DNA from: Nemopilema nomurai
Lineage: Eukaryota; Cnidaria; Scyphozoa; Rhizostomeae; Rhizostomatidae
Direction: 5' to 3'
Assembly (NCBI GenBank): GCA_003864495.1
Contig: ML133476.1
Span: forward strand, 136,802 to 200,801
Length of the DNA stretch: 64,000 nt
Numbering within the stretch: position 1 is the first letter of the stretch; each line of letters starts with the position of its first letter. The notes under the pieces were generated by a model, which did not search any database, was not told the DNA's origin, and was given only the letters and a program-made list of their open reading frames with translations. The position numbers and the translations under genes are program-made. Positions 1-11,484 of this stretch are shown one piece after another.

Positions 1-372
1 TTTTTTAATTATGCATGTTCGTAGACAATTTGTTTGTACCGATGTAGCAGAAATTATTTCTAAAGAAAGAGCATATAACATAGAGAGAAGAAAATAATAT
101 CTGCACGGAAATATAAAGGACCAAAAATGGCATCAAAAATGGAAGAATAACATACATCTGGCTGGTTCCCTTTTGGAAAAGTTGCCAGATCGTCTCACAG
201 AGTCCCTTGAATTGAAAATGGAAAGATTCACTCAAACATAAATAAATAAAAGACAAACGGTGTTATCATAAACAATAACTGGTATGGCCTTTCAATGAAG
301 TATTTCACCCTCAAAGGAAATTAATACTCGTTCCCTTTTCAACTCTTCCTAATCCAGCTATATGTGTTCTGT
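1..372. other. 3' flank of the p47phox-like gene
   Basis: Downstream of the TAA stop on the minus strand. It is AT-rich with no further coding exon that I can support. No canonical AATAAA was found on the minus strand; an ATTAAA-type hexamer near 4-9 is the only candidate. Confidence 0.4.
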
Positions 373-605
373 TTAGAGGCTGCAAAAATCAAACTCCCTT
401 TCACACGATGGTTCTTCGGGTTTTTGCAATAAGCTGAGTGATCCCAGATGCTATAATACTACAACACAAGTAAACAGATAAATATAACACAAGATAGAAA
501 TGTAGCACAGTAAAAAACATTGTATTTTAAAAAAAAATCTTACTTTCGTGGTGGAGCTTTTCTGACCACAGCATAAAGTCCACTGGTGCTAGATATTGAC
601 ATAGT
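373..605 (-). CDS. NCF1-like: C-terminal tail exons of the p47phox-like gene
   Basis: Exon 605-544 encodes TMSISSTSGLYAVVRKAPPR. Exon 433-373 ends the protein with LLQKPEEPSCEREFDFCSL and a TAA stop. The RKAPPR patch resembles the start of the p47phox autoinhibitory region. The extended polybasic segment and the p67phox-binding proline motif of vertebrate p47phox are not seen. Support comes from donor GTAAGA and phase agreement (0 to 2, then stop). An additional phase 0-0 exon in the 606-1200 interval cannot be excluded. Confidence 0.62.
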
Positions 606-3600
606 CTAAATGAAAATAATAACTGTAAACAATGCGAATCGAAAAATCAAGGAAACATTTTGTAGAGGGAAAAGGGTCTCCAACACAAAATTGAGGCATC
701 ACATTGGAAACGAGGCACTGGCGCGAAAATGATTTGAGCAAGCATCACGTCAGCAAATGAAAACATTCCATTGGAAAATATCTTGCTCACAAGAACAATC
801 CGAAAGGCTTCCCTTGCTCATTCGAATCGGTAATTCCGATGACAAGAAGCTGGCAGACGGAAAAACGGCGATTTCCAACAACATTCAAGGTATGAATATC
901 ATTTTCAGAAACGGCTGCACTTCTTTGCTTTCCAAGTGTTCGAAACTTTAAACAATTCCTTGCAAAATGTTCCTAGCAACTAAAGAAGTAAATCTCATAA
1001 CACCCTTGGTTTTCAGCAGATACTATTTAAACAGCCGCTTTTCTGTTTATAACTCTCTATACTGTCAGTAATAACTACTAATCATATCATTCGATACTCA
1101 CCCATGAATACCGCAAGAAAACTATTTGGAGTGTATTACTGTCACAAGTGAAATAAACAGAAAATGTTAGCAAGCCATTGGAACAAGAATTATGCATTAC
1201 CCGTCCGCTGGTCACAGGTGATGTGTACTCTTCGCCTTTTCGCATAAGATTTGATGCCGGCGTAAGACCAACCTTTTCTTTATGCCTTCAAAACAAAAAC
1301 ACCAGACTTTAACAAAAACAAGGTGTCTGTACCAAAACAAATCATCTATAGTCACGTTCACTTGTGTTTTCCATTGATAATACAAAGATTAAAGATGAGG
1401 TCGAAAATATAGAGGGCCTCTATATGGCCGGAAATTGAGTTTGATTACAACAAAGGTTTGAAGTTGCGGTTTTACACGAGTTAAAAAGGCTTTCTAAGCC
1501 ATTGCAACCTCCCGTCAGGTGAGGGTTGTTCGAAATATGCATTTTTCAATCAAATACTTGGTATCAAGTTTTGAATGGCACAGCAAGGCCATAATCAATG
1601 CGTAATTGGAATGAAAATGTAGTTAACAACGGTCTTAAAAGTACCATAAACATGCCATTTTAGTTCCCTTATTGTTGAAAGTGGTGTTACAATTTGCACA
1701 TTAAAATCTACTGCGAGATATTCACCTAATTTTCCACCATCCATAATTACTTTTAGCAAGCACTTCGACCTCTTCTCCGACAGCATATGAGACTTCGTCG
1801 TCATTTTGTGCAGTGTACGCAACAACGGTTGAATATAAATGAGCTAAGAAATTTAAAAAAATCTTTTGAATGATCATTTGTAGTAAATTTCATAAAAGCT
1901 TAAAACCTCTCCATAAAGGTTTAAAATAAGATCTAAGGCCAATAGAATGGCTCCAAAAGGGTCAAGGGCGGTATAATGGCAATCCATTAGGTTTTCTAAT
2001 GTTGATTTGTTCAAATGAGAAAATAAAACATGTAGTTATTGGAGAAGTAGAGACTAAGTTGACAAACACACATAAATACTATATAGTTTCTTTCCCCGCA
2101 TTTCGCGACAATATCCAACTTTAGGCTGTCTTAAAGATTGGGTCACGTGTCTTCCTAACCTAGTTTTTTTATTGAATCTCGTTATAATAATAACATAATT
2201 ATGAAAAGCTGTGCAAAAAATTCTTTGCTCGGAGACTTGAACAATAGAACAATTCAAAAAGAGATAATTTATATAATGACTTCTTCCAAAGTCTTCTAAA
2301 TGCTACACCTGAATACGAAAACTTTTTCAGAAGGATCTATAGAAAAAAGAAAATCTACAGAAACAAATATGTCCTAACAATCAACTAGTAGATGGAATTT
2401 CAGCGTCTGCTTTGTAACACGACCCACTAAGTTCTTACCATGCGAATCTGCATCATCAATTTCTTCCCATTCGTCGCTCTCCTCCTCAGGGGCCACTCCG
2501 ACTGGCTCAAGATACGTAGCTGGCGCCCAGCCTTGTTGATCAAGATCATTCCATACAAACCACCAACCTTTGCACAAAGTCAAACTACCAATTAGAGAAT
2601 CAATTGCAGATAGGGTCACATTAACTTAAAAATGTTGAATGTTTTAAAAAAGCAATTAAAACAACTGGTTATAGTCTATAGTATATAGTCACCTGGTTAT
2701 AGTAAAATGGGAGATCCTACCCTGGGTACAGACTCGCTATGTATAAAAAATAGTCTCTATCATTTTATATAAAGAGAGTATGGTACCCAGGGTAGGGAGA
2801 TCCACGACGTCAGACAAAAAAGGTGATTGGTCTTCTGTTTACTCATTGACAATGATAACGGACAAGGCTTATTTGACATTTAAACGGAGATTGTCCCAAT
2901 ATTTCATAATTCGGCCCACTCAATCCGGAACATATATTTGAATTAGCCATAAGAAGAAATCATCAGAAAACACCCAAACGCTTGTGAATAAGGCTTGTTT
3001 CTTGTATGAATAATACCTAAGTTTAAACGAAGATTGTTTAAAATGGGAATAGATCGTAACAAACAACCATTTTGATAACAAATTGAGCTCTAATCATTGA
3101 TAAAAAATTACCTCTCTCTGTCTTTTCAACAACAGTGAGAACACTGCCTTCCTCAAATGAAATCTCTCCGGGGTTTGTTGCTGTGAAATTTGATATAGCA
3201 CGAAACTGGTGTTCTTGTGCTGCGACAGAAAATAATGTCACAAATAGATGTTTTACAGCAAGGCTACAAGGTATGCTAAATGACTTTGCGAATCCAAGCG
3301 CCGTTCAAATGCAGAAAAAATTTGTAAACATTTTTTAGCCTTAAAATTTCACCAAAGATTACTGAAAAAATTACAAGATCTAACACAAGTATGTAAACAT
3401 ACATATTTATACACTTAAGGATTATGTAATGGGTTAAAGCTTGGACGGAAAAGAGGCTGAGAAAGCCATTTTTCGGAACATTCAGGGACGAAAACCTGTC
3501 AACTTTCCGTGCAACCTTGTGACGTCCCATGACTGAAAGATAGTTAGCATGACTTGCAAGATTACCGGAAAACCCATCACAGTTCTACTCCGAATTTGCC

Positions 3601-6600
3601 CAGTGCTGGATTTGGGAATAAAAAATGAAAAACAACCGTTACCTGGAGATGAATTTCCTAATGAGTCTTGGGTTTGATTTGAAGCTTCCTGAGATTGGAC
3701 AACTGGACTGAAAGACAAAACGTACTGTTGAAGGAGAAGTTGCTAAATCCTATTAGAACATGGCTGTGTTGTTAAGTGGTCATAGTTACAGTTACGGCTC
3801 TTGCGTAAATAGTTAGTTCCAGTGAGGGTCGAGTCAGTGGTGGAGAGAGTGATCGCTCGTACGGTCGTCAGAGTAGAAGTTGGAGAATTCTCAATATGCT
3901 TGTAAATATACGTTGTAAATAGTTTATATGAAGTGAAGTTGGATTTATAGGAGGTCTCCTCAATCGTGTTAAACTGCAGCTTACGATTACAACAGGCTGT
4001 TAGGTCAGAGTAAGGCGTCCTACAATCTCTGCCAAAAGTAGTTGGAACACCGTGAGATTTTTTTGATTTTGCGACCCCCGTTCTATTTCCGCCTCTCCGT
4101 AGTAGCTGCAACCCCCTTGCCCCCTTAAACAATGTTGGATCGTTAGGTGAAAGCCAAAGCTATATGTGGATCCATCACTTGTGTTTGTAGGGTAATTCGT
4201 TTTTACGCTACACAACATTGTTTGCGGGGGGAGGGGATTTGGCAACTTGCGCGATGCCTAAATTAGAGCAAGTGTTCCAAGACTTTTGGCAGAGATTGTA
4301 GAAACTGAGTTCATCTTAACAACATTTGGAGCAGCTAATCAATACAACCAGAATATCAACAACCAATAAGCGCTGTTTTGAAAAAGCCTTACCTTAGTCA
4401 AAATAGTTCTACATAACAGACTAAATTAAGAAGGTGGTTACCCGACAACCACAGCAGTTTCATGATTGACACAAATGAGGAAAACATTTGATTTGACAAA
4501 GAAACTATCTCGGAAAGAAGCACGTTTGTCCAAAAATGGGGTTGATTTAGCATAAGAATTTCAGGTGTCGACATAAGCTGCCATTCCATCTTAAACTGGG
4601 AAATATCGATGGGAACAACTTATCGATGGCAAATCTCGGGAGTAAAGCAAAGGGAGGCTTTAGTAATAAGGTGGAGTGGAAAATACTTTCGTTGCAGAAA
4701 TTATCCACCATGTTATTATGAACACCCTCGTCACAGATGGAAATGTCAACGCTTTGATGAGCCATAAGAATATAGACGGCTCATCTGTCATGGAAACAGG
4801 AATTTTGCAACTGCTATTCGTGATACTAGTGCTACTGTTTTTCCTGAGCACCACGTTTCGATATGATTCTTGTGATGACGCCACAAAACGGTCAGGCCTA
4901 AGTCAACAAGATGACATCCTTCCTTACAGACGGTTACCTAAAGTGGATAACTTGTATTTTCGATACAGAGTTGGAAATATTCCATTTTCAGGCAATATAC
5001 GCCCTGCGCTGCTAGTGTAGACAGTGATAGTGCTAGTATTTTCAAGATATACCAAGAAAATGAAACTTGAACGTTCGAATAATCCTGTGTTGAATCTGTA
5101 GAGCTAAATATGGCGATTTATCCATTGACAACTTTTCGCATAGCTTGGTTGGCAAGAAATCAAATAGAGGCATGCAGCAGATTAAGCGCTGATATATAGA
5201 GGGTGCGGTAACGGCAAGTTAGGAAGCACTGTATGATGAGGTGGTTTAGAATAATACCTCCCTAGCCCATGAGTGCCAATAACATCGGTGCCCTGTTGGC
5301 TGAATGCTCTGACGTCAGTACCCCAGCAGTCAAAGAAATGCAGCACAACCATTGATTGTGAAACCAACTGTGGGAGGCTTATGATTCTCTACAACATAAA
5401 TTGTGTCTTAAAACAAAGCTTGACCTAGTGTAAGTAAGATGGTTTCATTAAATTTCGCATGTCTTCATCATAAAAAAGGCAGCAGATTACAGAACGAAAT
5501 AAGCAAATATCTCAATCATACATAACATGGTTGGAAAGGAATTCGGTAGCAAAGCTTGCACCAGAGCGTCAATTAATTTACCGTAGCGGCCAGGAACACA
5601 TTACCGTTCCAATATCAGAACAGGGAACAAACGATACTATCTGCGCATTGCCATAAAAAACTACTAAACACTAAGGATTCTTTGCCATGAAAAATAACTC
5701 TGCACTGCTCAAAAAACTCCAAAAGAATGCTTCGAAAAAATCAGCTTTGCATCTATTATGATAATTCTATACTTTTGCTAACAACCACAAAATAACCAAA
5801 AGCTACTGAAAAGACACATGTCAAATGTTTGCTTTGTTTCTGGAACAACTTTACCTTGGTACACTAATAGCGCCCACCAAAGCAAGAAGATATATGGTCC
5901 TTACCTGGCAAAATTCTTCTATAGCTCTACATTCCTTCTCAATTCCAAGTTTCCCAAACAGCATCCAGTGGAACTTGGTGGCTGTGCAATGCAAAAAAAA
6001 GAAATATGACTTGGCTCACATTAGAGTTTCTGATTGCAAATAGCTGTTTGAAGTTGTCAAACAGCAAAACAAAAAGCTCATACAAGCGTGGGTTTCATTA
6101 TGAGCTCACCTGGAACAGGAGGTATTGTTATGCTGTACTTCTCTTTGAACATTTCACAAAGGACCCCCTATTCAAACAGAGAAACCGATTGGTAAACAAG
6201 AATTCTAAAATTGTTACAATGAATAAATATTTAATTATTCATTTTCAAGGTGATGGCTCCAAAACCATCCCTCATATTCCAGAAACAAAAATGATGGAAA
6301 CAACCGCAAAATACAAATATTAATCAAAATTTACAAAATTTATTTAGAAAACCTCAAAAAATAATACATGGAGATGGATGCAACTTTCTGATGAAAATTA
6401 TGTTGGCCATTAAATAAGGCAGACACGCTTTAGACAGTCTGATGTCAAAGATAAAACCTAACAAAGTTCTCTGTTGATTTCCTCATGATATTCCAACCAA
6501 TATTATCCTATGTTATAATGATAGCTCAATCAGCATCATTACATGATAGGTAATTCTATTTTATAGATATATTTGTTTAATCACACCCAAAAAAGGCAAG

Positions 6601-6635
6601 AAATTCATACAGATTTGACAAGGCGAATAGCAAAC
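373..6635 (-). CDS. NCF1-like: p47phox/NOXO1-like PX-SH3-SH3 adaptor (5' end unresolved)
   Basis: Probable organiser subunit of a NADPH oxidase, or a Tks-type relative: PX binds phosphoinositides and the tandem SH3 pair binds a Pro-rich membrane partner. Coding exons in transcript order: 6635-6611 (tentative), 6167-6110, 5981-5905, 5367-5258, 3707-3643, 3219-3112, 2567-2439, 1843-1726, 1285-1201, 605-544, 433-373 (stop TAA). From 6167 onward the exons total 873 nt (290 codons plus stop) with all phases compatible. PX pieces include FKEKYSITIPPVPATKF and ECRAIEEFC. SH3-A carries ERGWWFVWND and GWAPATYLEP; SH3-B carries AYTAQNDDEV and YGWWKIR. The tail reads VVRKAPPR and then ends within 20 residues at FDFCSL. 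The start exon and the N-terminal half of PX were not located with confidence. NCF1, NOXO1 and SH3PXD2 cannot be separated by eye; exactly two SH3 domains and the short tail favour NCF1/NOXO1. Confidence 0.78.
1201..1843 (-). CDS. NCF1-like: SH3-B exons of the p47phox-like gene
   Basis: Exon 1843-1726 encodes STVVAYTAQNDDEVSYAVG, then EEVEVLAKSNYGWWKIR. Exon 1285-1201 completes the domain with KVGLTPASNLMRKGEE. The first of these lies out of frame with the longest open frame at this place and is found by its SH3 motif and splice sites. Phases are 1 to 2 and 2 to 0. The final proline of the ALYDY-type fold (TPASNL) is kept. Confidence 0.85.
2439..3219 (-). CDS. NCF1-like: SH3-A exons of the p47phox-like gene
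   Basis: Two exons (3219-3112 and 2567-2439) are joined by a phase-1 intron inside the Gly of the GWW motif. They encode one full SH3 domain: HQFRAISNFTATNPGEISF, then VLTVVEKTERGWWFVWND, then QGWAPATYLEPVG. The ALYDY motif is degenerate (AISNF), as in p47phox and Tks first SH3 domains. An acidic linker (EEESDEWEEIDDADS) follows, as between the two p47phox SH3 domains. The preceding exon 3707-3643 encodes a Ser/Gln-rich linker. Confidence 0.9.
2718..2794. mobile_element. Foldback MITE, copy 1 (9-bp target duplication)
   Basis: A 77-bp near-palindrome with ends TACCCTGGGTAC and GTACCCAGGGTA. It is flanked on both sides by the perfect 9-bp direct repeat GGGAGATCC (2709-2717 and 2795-2803). It lies between exons of the p47phox-like gene. 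A second copy is at 20077-20160. A 9-bp duplication with long inverted ends suggests a Mutator-like or Merlin-like source; that assignment is inference. Confidence 0.85.
5258..6167 (-). CDS. NCF1-like: PX-domain exons of the p47phox-like gene
   Basis: Three consecutive exons (6167-6110, 5981-5905, 5367-5258) encode the C-terminal half of a PX domain. They run from GVLCEMFKEKY through IPPVPATKF and GIEKECRAIEEFCQ to SQSMVVLHFFDCW. This matches the PX pattern of a proline-rich loop, a basic residue before the EEFC helix, and a closing hydrophobic helix. The Arg in ECRAIEEFC sits where p47phox has a phosphoinositide-contacting Arg (family knowledge). Acceptors are strong, for example a long T tract before CACAG at the 5981 exon. 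After the PX domain a linker repeats GTDV twice. Phases are 0 to 1, 1 to 0, and 0 to 2. Confidence 0.72.
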
Positions 6636-7327
6636 CTGGAAATCAAAAAACATGCTGTATGGCCTATAAATAGTGATCTCTACTTTGTTGCTCCACTTAA
6701 CTCGTAGAATGAATTCCTATGAACAATAAATAAATTTGTTGCTTATGGAATCTCTAAAACTCAAAAGGAATATGGTGAAATCTATTATCAGTAGCATTAT
6801 TCAAGAATAAATCTATGCATTCACAACATATTGAGCAATAACAGAGAAGGATATTTATTCTGGAATGGCATTGAGAGTCAGGCTGGTCAACAGCATTAAT
6901 GATTCAGTGGTATGCATTGGCAGGGGGCTGAAGGTAATAGGAATGCAGGGATGCAGTCTCACAGAACCATGATGGGAAACATGAATGCATCCTTAACAAT
7001 ACAGAGTTGATACTGCCAACTCTTGTCACCATGGATTGGGCATGGGATGCTTTGAGCTAAACTGTTTCACATTTGCTGCCACTTCAATGGATGTCATATT
7101 TCTATCAGAAACAATGGATGTTTGCTATTATCTGATGCATACATAATGCTTATTGGATCCATGATCCTTCTTCTTTTGCATGCCAACCACCTTTATATTT
7201 TCAATGCTCTTCGTGTCCACCATATTTCACTATAACAAAAGATAATTTTGATCAGAAAACGTAAAATACTACACTTGTTCTACTCTGTATCATTTTAAAT
7301 TGAGCATAAACTACTTTGGCACATTTA

Positions 7328-7382
7328 AGGGGGCCCTATAATCTTTGGGCCCAGGGCACTGACAGTTGCAAATGCAGCTCTG
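7328..7382. mobile_element. Fragment of the 190-bp hAT-type MITE
   Basis: About 55 bp align with the right end of the full element at 29339-29523, including GGGCCCAGGGCACTGACAGT and ending in CTCTG. No left end or target duplication is visible, so this is a truncated copy. Confidence 0.55.
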
Positions 7383-8453
7383 TCAAGCTTTACTTTCCTA
7401 ATGGGACTTTGTTTACTCTAGGATGATTCCCATGATACTTTATTTACACAAAGCTTTTTTCCACCTGCTTCTCTTAAATAATGAATAAAGGTCTGTGGAA
7501 GTAACAATTGGCAACAATATGTTAAAATTGAAATTGAGTCTTATTATCTTATGTTTTATTATCTCACTGAAAATGCTTCTAAGCATTTTCCATGATCTTT
7601 TTTTTGATAATAATTTTTGTGGACGTGTATGTTTCTATCATGACTATACATTTGCACCTGCTCTGGGCCAAAAGGGCCAACGCTCCAAAAGCTGCAGATA
7701 GTATATCCCTACCTTGGTAAACTGAGCATCTCATAAATCCAGTACTTCCTTAATTCAAGAATATTTACTTGTGACAATCTTTAAAAAAATTTTCTGCAGT
7801 TACCACCCTACATTTCATCATAGTCTTCTGTTGCTAATATGTTTTCCTTTGCCACAATACAAAAATCTGATTCAGTTTTGCAATAATCAAAACATCCATT
7901 CTAGATTTTTTCTGGCTAAACAGATTAGGTATTGCCTTGCCCTTTCAAAATAAGTCAATTAAATTGAGTGGTAATTAAATGCTAATTAAAAACAAATCAG
8001 CGGAAAAATGCTTGAGATTTCAAAACAAAAACACCTTTTAAAAAGTCCTGATCGTCCACAGCATCATTTTATTTAATTTTTAAGCCTGTTTAGATTGGCT
8101 GGCGATCAGTTTTGTAGGCTCTTCTTGAAACCGAAATGGCTTTTTAGTTTGTATAATATCAACAGATATCAAAGAGGGAAATTATTTTGGATGATATTCC
8201 TAATCGTGTTTACTTTAAGATCACACCACAAGCTGCACTTTTTTGCAGAAAATTGCAGTTATCATAATAATCAACTGAAGTGTTACTGGGGTGAAAGAGG
8301 GCATATCACCCAAGCACAAATCAAAGCTTTTTATTAAAAAAACAACATTCACTCGCTCCATCAATCAACAGATCTACGCGATGCCTTATGTAAACTTGTA
8401 ATGATCTGAGGCTTACCGGAGATTAAGGACGACGGCCTAAATGCACTGAATTT

Positions 8454-8590
8454 ACCTAGTATTGTGGTTCTCTTCCGTGTGACCTTTGTCCAGAATGTAC
8501 TTTTCCTTGAAAGCAGAGCAGAAGTCAAGCTGATGATTGTATTCGACTTTTTCGGGCGCAGGTTGCAATAAGAACCTTTCACTTCTTCTT
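8454..8590 (-). other. Possible upstream exon of the p47phox-like gene (weak)
   Basis: An open stretch with a donor (ACTAG followed by GTAAAT at about 8453) reads FKEKYILDKGHTEENHNT and would leave phase 2. That fits the tentative 25-nt micro-exon at 6635-6611 (FAIRLVKS). The residues do not look clearly like the start of a PX domain, and the other two frames are partly open too. It is recorded only because phase and strand agree; the true 5' end may lie elsewhere between 6.6 and 11 kb. Confidence 0.2.
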
Positions 8591-11376
8591 TGCTTTTGTT
8601 CTGACAAATAACGACGGAATCATTATTCCATCAATATTGATCTTGCATTCAGCAGAATTCGAAGGATGTTCAATGCATTGTTTTGTGGTCCTGGCCGGTG
8701 ATTGTCTTTGATTTGTGATTGGCAGTGAGGGATAAAAGTGAGGTCCTTGGACGCGAGAAGCCCTTAGCACTTGAACCCCATTAGGGTCTTATGACTTCAC
8801 AGACTTTCTCCCACTGAAAGGTATTGCTTCTGTGGAAATATTTTGCATTTATTTATTTATACCACCACCTGACCTGTGTTTTCCTTTCGAACAGTGCAAA
8901 GGCGACGGAGTTCTTAAAAGTCGTTTTGTGCACTTTGTACATTGTAAAACTATACAATACCAAAAAGACGTCGCTGGAATGTTCCTATTTGCAAATTTGA
9001 GGGAGTTTGGGTGGAGTTTAAAACCATTAACATTGGCACCGTATTTTCTTGTTTCCAGAAACTCCTTCGAAGGAAGGGATGTACGGGTTCTACATAGAGG
9101 GAGAGACATGTGGGATTGTGGGTGCAACTTGTAGAAATAAGCAGGGTTATGTGAAAAGTGTCGCAAAATAGTCAGAAGGGACATTTAGTATAAACAAAAT
9201 GGGGACCCCAACAGAAACCGAATTTTTTTTGTCTTGAAAAAATACCTTGTCTTGCGCAATTTTGGGTGGGGGGGAATCATCACAGAAAATTCTGGGATAA
9301 AAGTGAGTGGACACAATATACACTTGGACACAATTTAAAAAATTGCAGTTATGGACTAATGGATGCGGCAGTTTAGAGAGAAAGCCTGAGCAATCCATAC
9401 CAAAAGCTTCGCATAGGGCAAATGGGCGGGAACACTTACCAACTACCAATTATTTTCTGAAAAAGTGGGGGGTAAAAATTTTAGGGGCACGGCCCGCCAG
9501 GGTAGACTGCTCCTATTTGCGGAATTATGGCCTCTTATTCTAGTCATATGCGGAAGTGTGGGTAACATTTTTCAAGGCGTGCGTTATTTTGGGTTGAAAA
9601 TTTACAAATTGGCACGTCTCCACCCAAAATTAGGTTTAGCTACCTCAGAGATACCTCTAGATCTCTCTATTTGATATCTGCAATTGGAAAGGCTTTGTTT
9701 TCAAGTTTGCATTCTTGACTCTTTGGGGAAAGTGATGTAAATAAATTCGAAAACGGTTTCTTCTAGAAACAAAATGCAATAACACGAAGATCAAACATTT
9801 TCGGTTTTGTCCAGATGTCTTTGTTTACGTGCTGCGTCAGGGCGTATGTATTTTGTTGCTAAAAAATTTACAACTGAAGCTAGAACTTATTCTAGTATCG
9901 ACTGTTGCCCATTTTGTTGACGTTTGTGATATTATTTTATAATAAAGCTGTAAACTGCTAAGGTTAAAAACAAAACTGATACGATACCAATTTTTATATT
10001 GTCGCACATCACGTGCACATTTGGTAGGTGACTACAAAAACACGACAAAAATCACATTAACAAATTCTTGTAATTACATAAAACTGATCATCTAATTTGC
10101 ATCAGTGAACATTAAAACTGTCATTAGAACTTGCTACTTTCGTTTGGTGATTGAATGCTTTGAATGTGTAAAAACTTTCCGTACCGAGAAACTTCTACTT
10201 GGAAAACAAGAGCATAAGAAATTGAAGTTTTCTTCGAAAATGGTGGGGTCTAGGAGCTTTGATTGTTTACATGTGTCAGGATTGTAAAGGGCGTTTGGGT
10301 CATGCTTATCGCTTCCCCGATTTTGGAAGAATGCAATCTATGGCCTTACGGCAAAAACTACTAACGAATCGTTGGGAGAAAGTAGCTCTGTTAGAAATTC
10401 TTGGGAAATCAATTTCCTGTTCATTCTAACATCGAATGGTATATCTTGGTGGTGTGGAAGTAGGCCTCAAATCAAATTCTGCGTGATTGTGCCTGAAACT
10501 AGAGGCCAGTGCTTCAGCCTTGAAGTGTCGCATACGTTATGTCGTGCAGAACTACGTTTGAGTCCAAGGCTATTAAAAAAAACTAGGCTTATAGTAGTGA
10601 CACGGCACATGCGATTAGTATTTACAGCATCAACAACGTGACAACAAAAGTTACATTCCCATGTACGAGCAAATCAGCGATAAAACTTTTAGAAACAAAT
10701 TGATAAATGTTTGATTAATGGCAACAGTAACAACTGGAGAGTGATTATGATGTTGATTATTTAACATAGGCAGCATAATGAGTAACAATGACTGTTTAAC
10801 GATTGGTGATTGATCGGTGTTTGATTGATTGGTGTTTGACTGATAAGTGATTGACGAATACTGACAAAGTTTATGGCAGTTGTATAGTGATGATAACTTT
10901 TATCAACTACCCAGAACAATGGTGACGGCAAAAATGGTCATTATCATTATGATGAGGGTGAAAACAACAAACAATCAATAACAGCAAGCATTTGCCATGA
11001 ATACTACTACCACAATTACTTATATTGCATGACGGAACGAACTTGGATTGCTCTTTTTGAAAAATATTGTGAATAAAGTTCTTCGGGTAATTTGTTTCAT
11101 GCAAAGATTGGTAGAAAATCATGCATAGACTTAAACAGATGAAAACCTGACATGAGATAATTCAATTTTCAGTCTCCGATTCTAGTTGAAATGATTAATT
11201 AGAGGAAACATCGCTTAGCCCATTGTTAGAAAGGCCAACTCCGCTGCCAGACACAACGGGACTAGCGCTGCGATTCTCCTAATCTCAAATTACTTTCATG
11301 GGCCTTAAGTAGTTCACAAAGCCCTATCAAAATGCGAAGTAATGGCGTGTTGTAGTATATTGCTTATGCGTGTACA

Positions 11377-11382
11377 TTTAAT
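11377..11382 (-). terminator. FLOT2: Candidate polyadenylation signal of FLOT2
   Basis: ATTAAA on the minus strand, about 100 bases after the stop codon. No AATAAA was seen closer. Confidence 0.4.
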
Positions 11383-11484
11383 ACATTATTAACATACGTG
11401 AAGCATGAAAAAGTTAAGCAAAATGATTATGGAAAATTTATCAATGGTTGAACATATCAGTAATGTAGTGTTCTCCTGGAAATC

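Larger units (their letters stand above)
6636..11484. other. Intergenic stretch between the p47phox-like gene and FLOT2
   Basis: Mostly AT-rich sequence without a convincing gene. It holds the MITE fragment at 7328-7382, the weak exon candidate near 8.5 kb, and the flotillin 3' end with a minus-strand ATTAAA at 11377-11382. Open frames of 60-110 codons near 8.8-9.7 kb overlap on both strands and show no domain. The promoter and first exon of the p47phox-like gene should lie here. Confidence 0.5.

Noticed and set aside
1595..1825. Longest minus-strand frame at this place
   Set aside because: The real SH3-B exon (1843-1726) is read in a different frame; the longer frame is a shadow of it.
4676..5020. 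114-codon plus-strand frame with a hydrophobic stretch
   Set aside because: It lies in an intron of the p47phox-like gene on the opposite strand, has no family motif, and overlaps equally open minus-strand frames.
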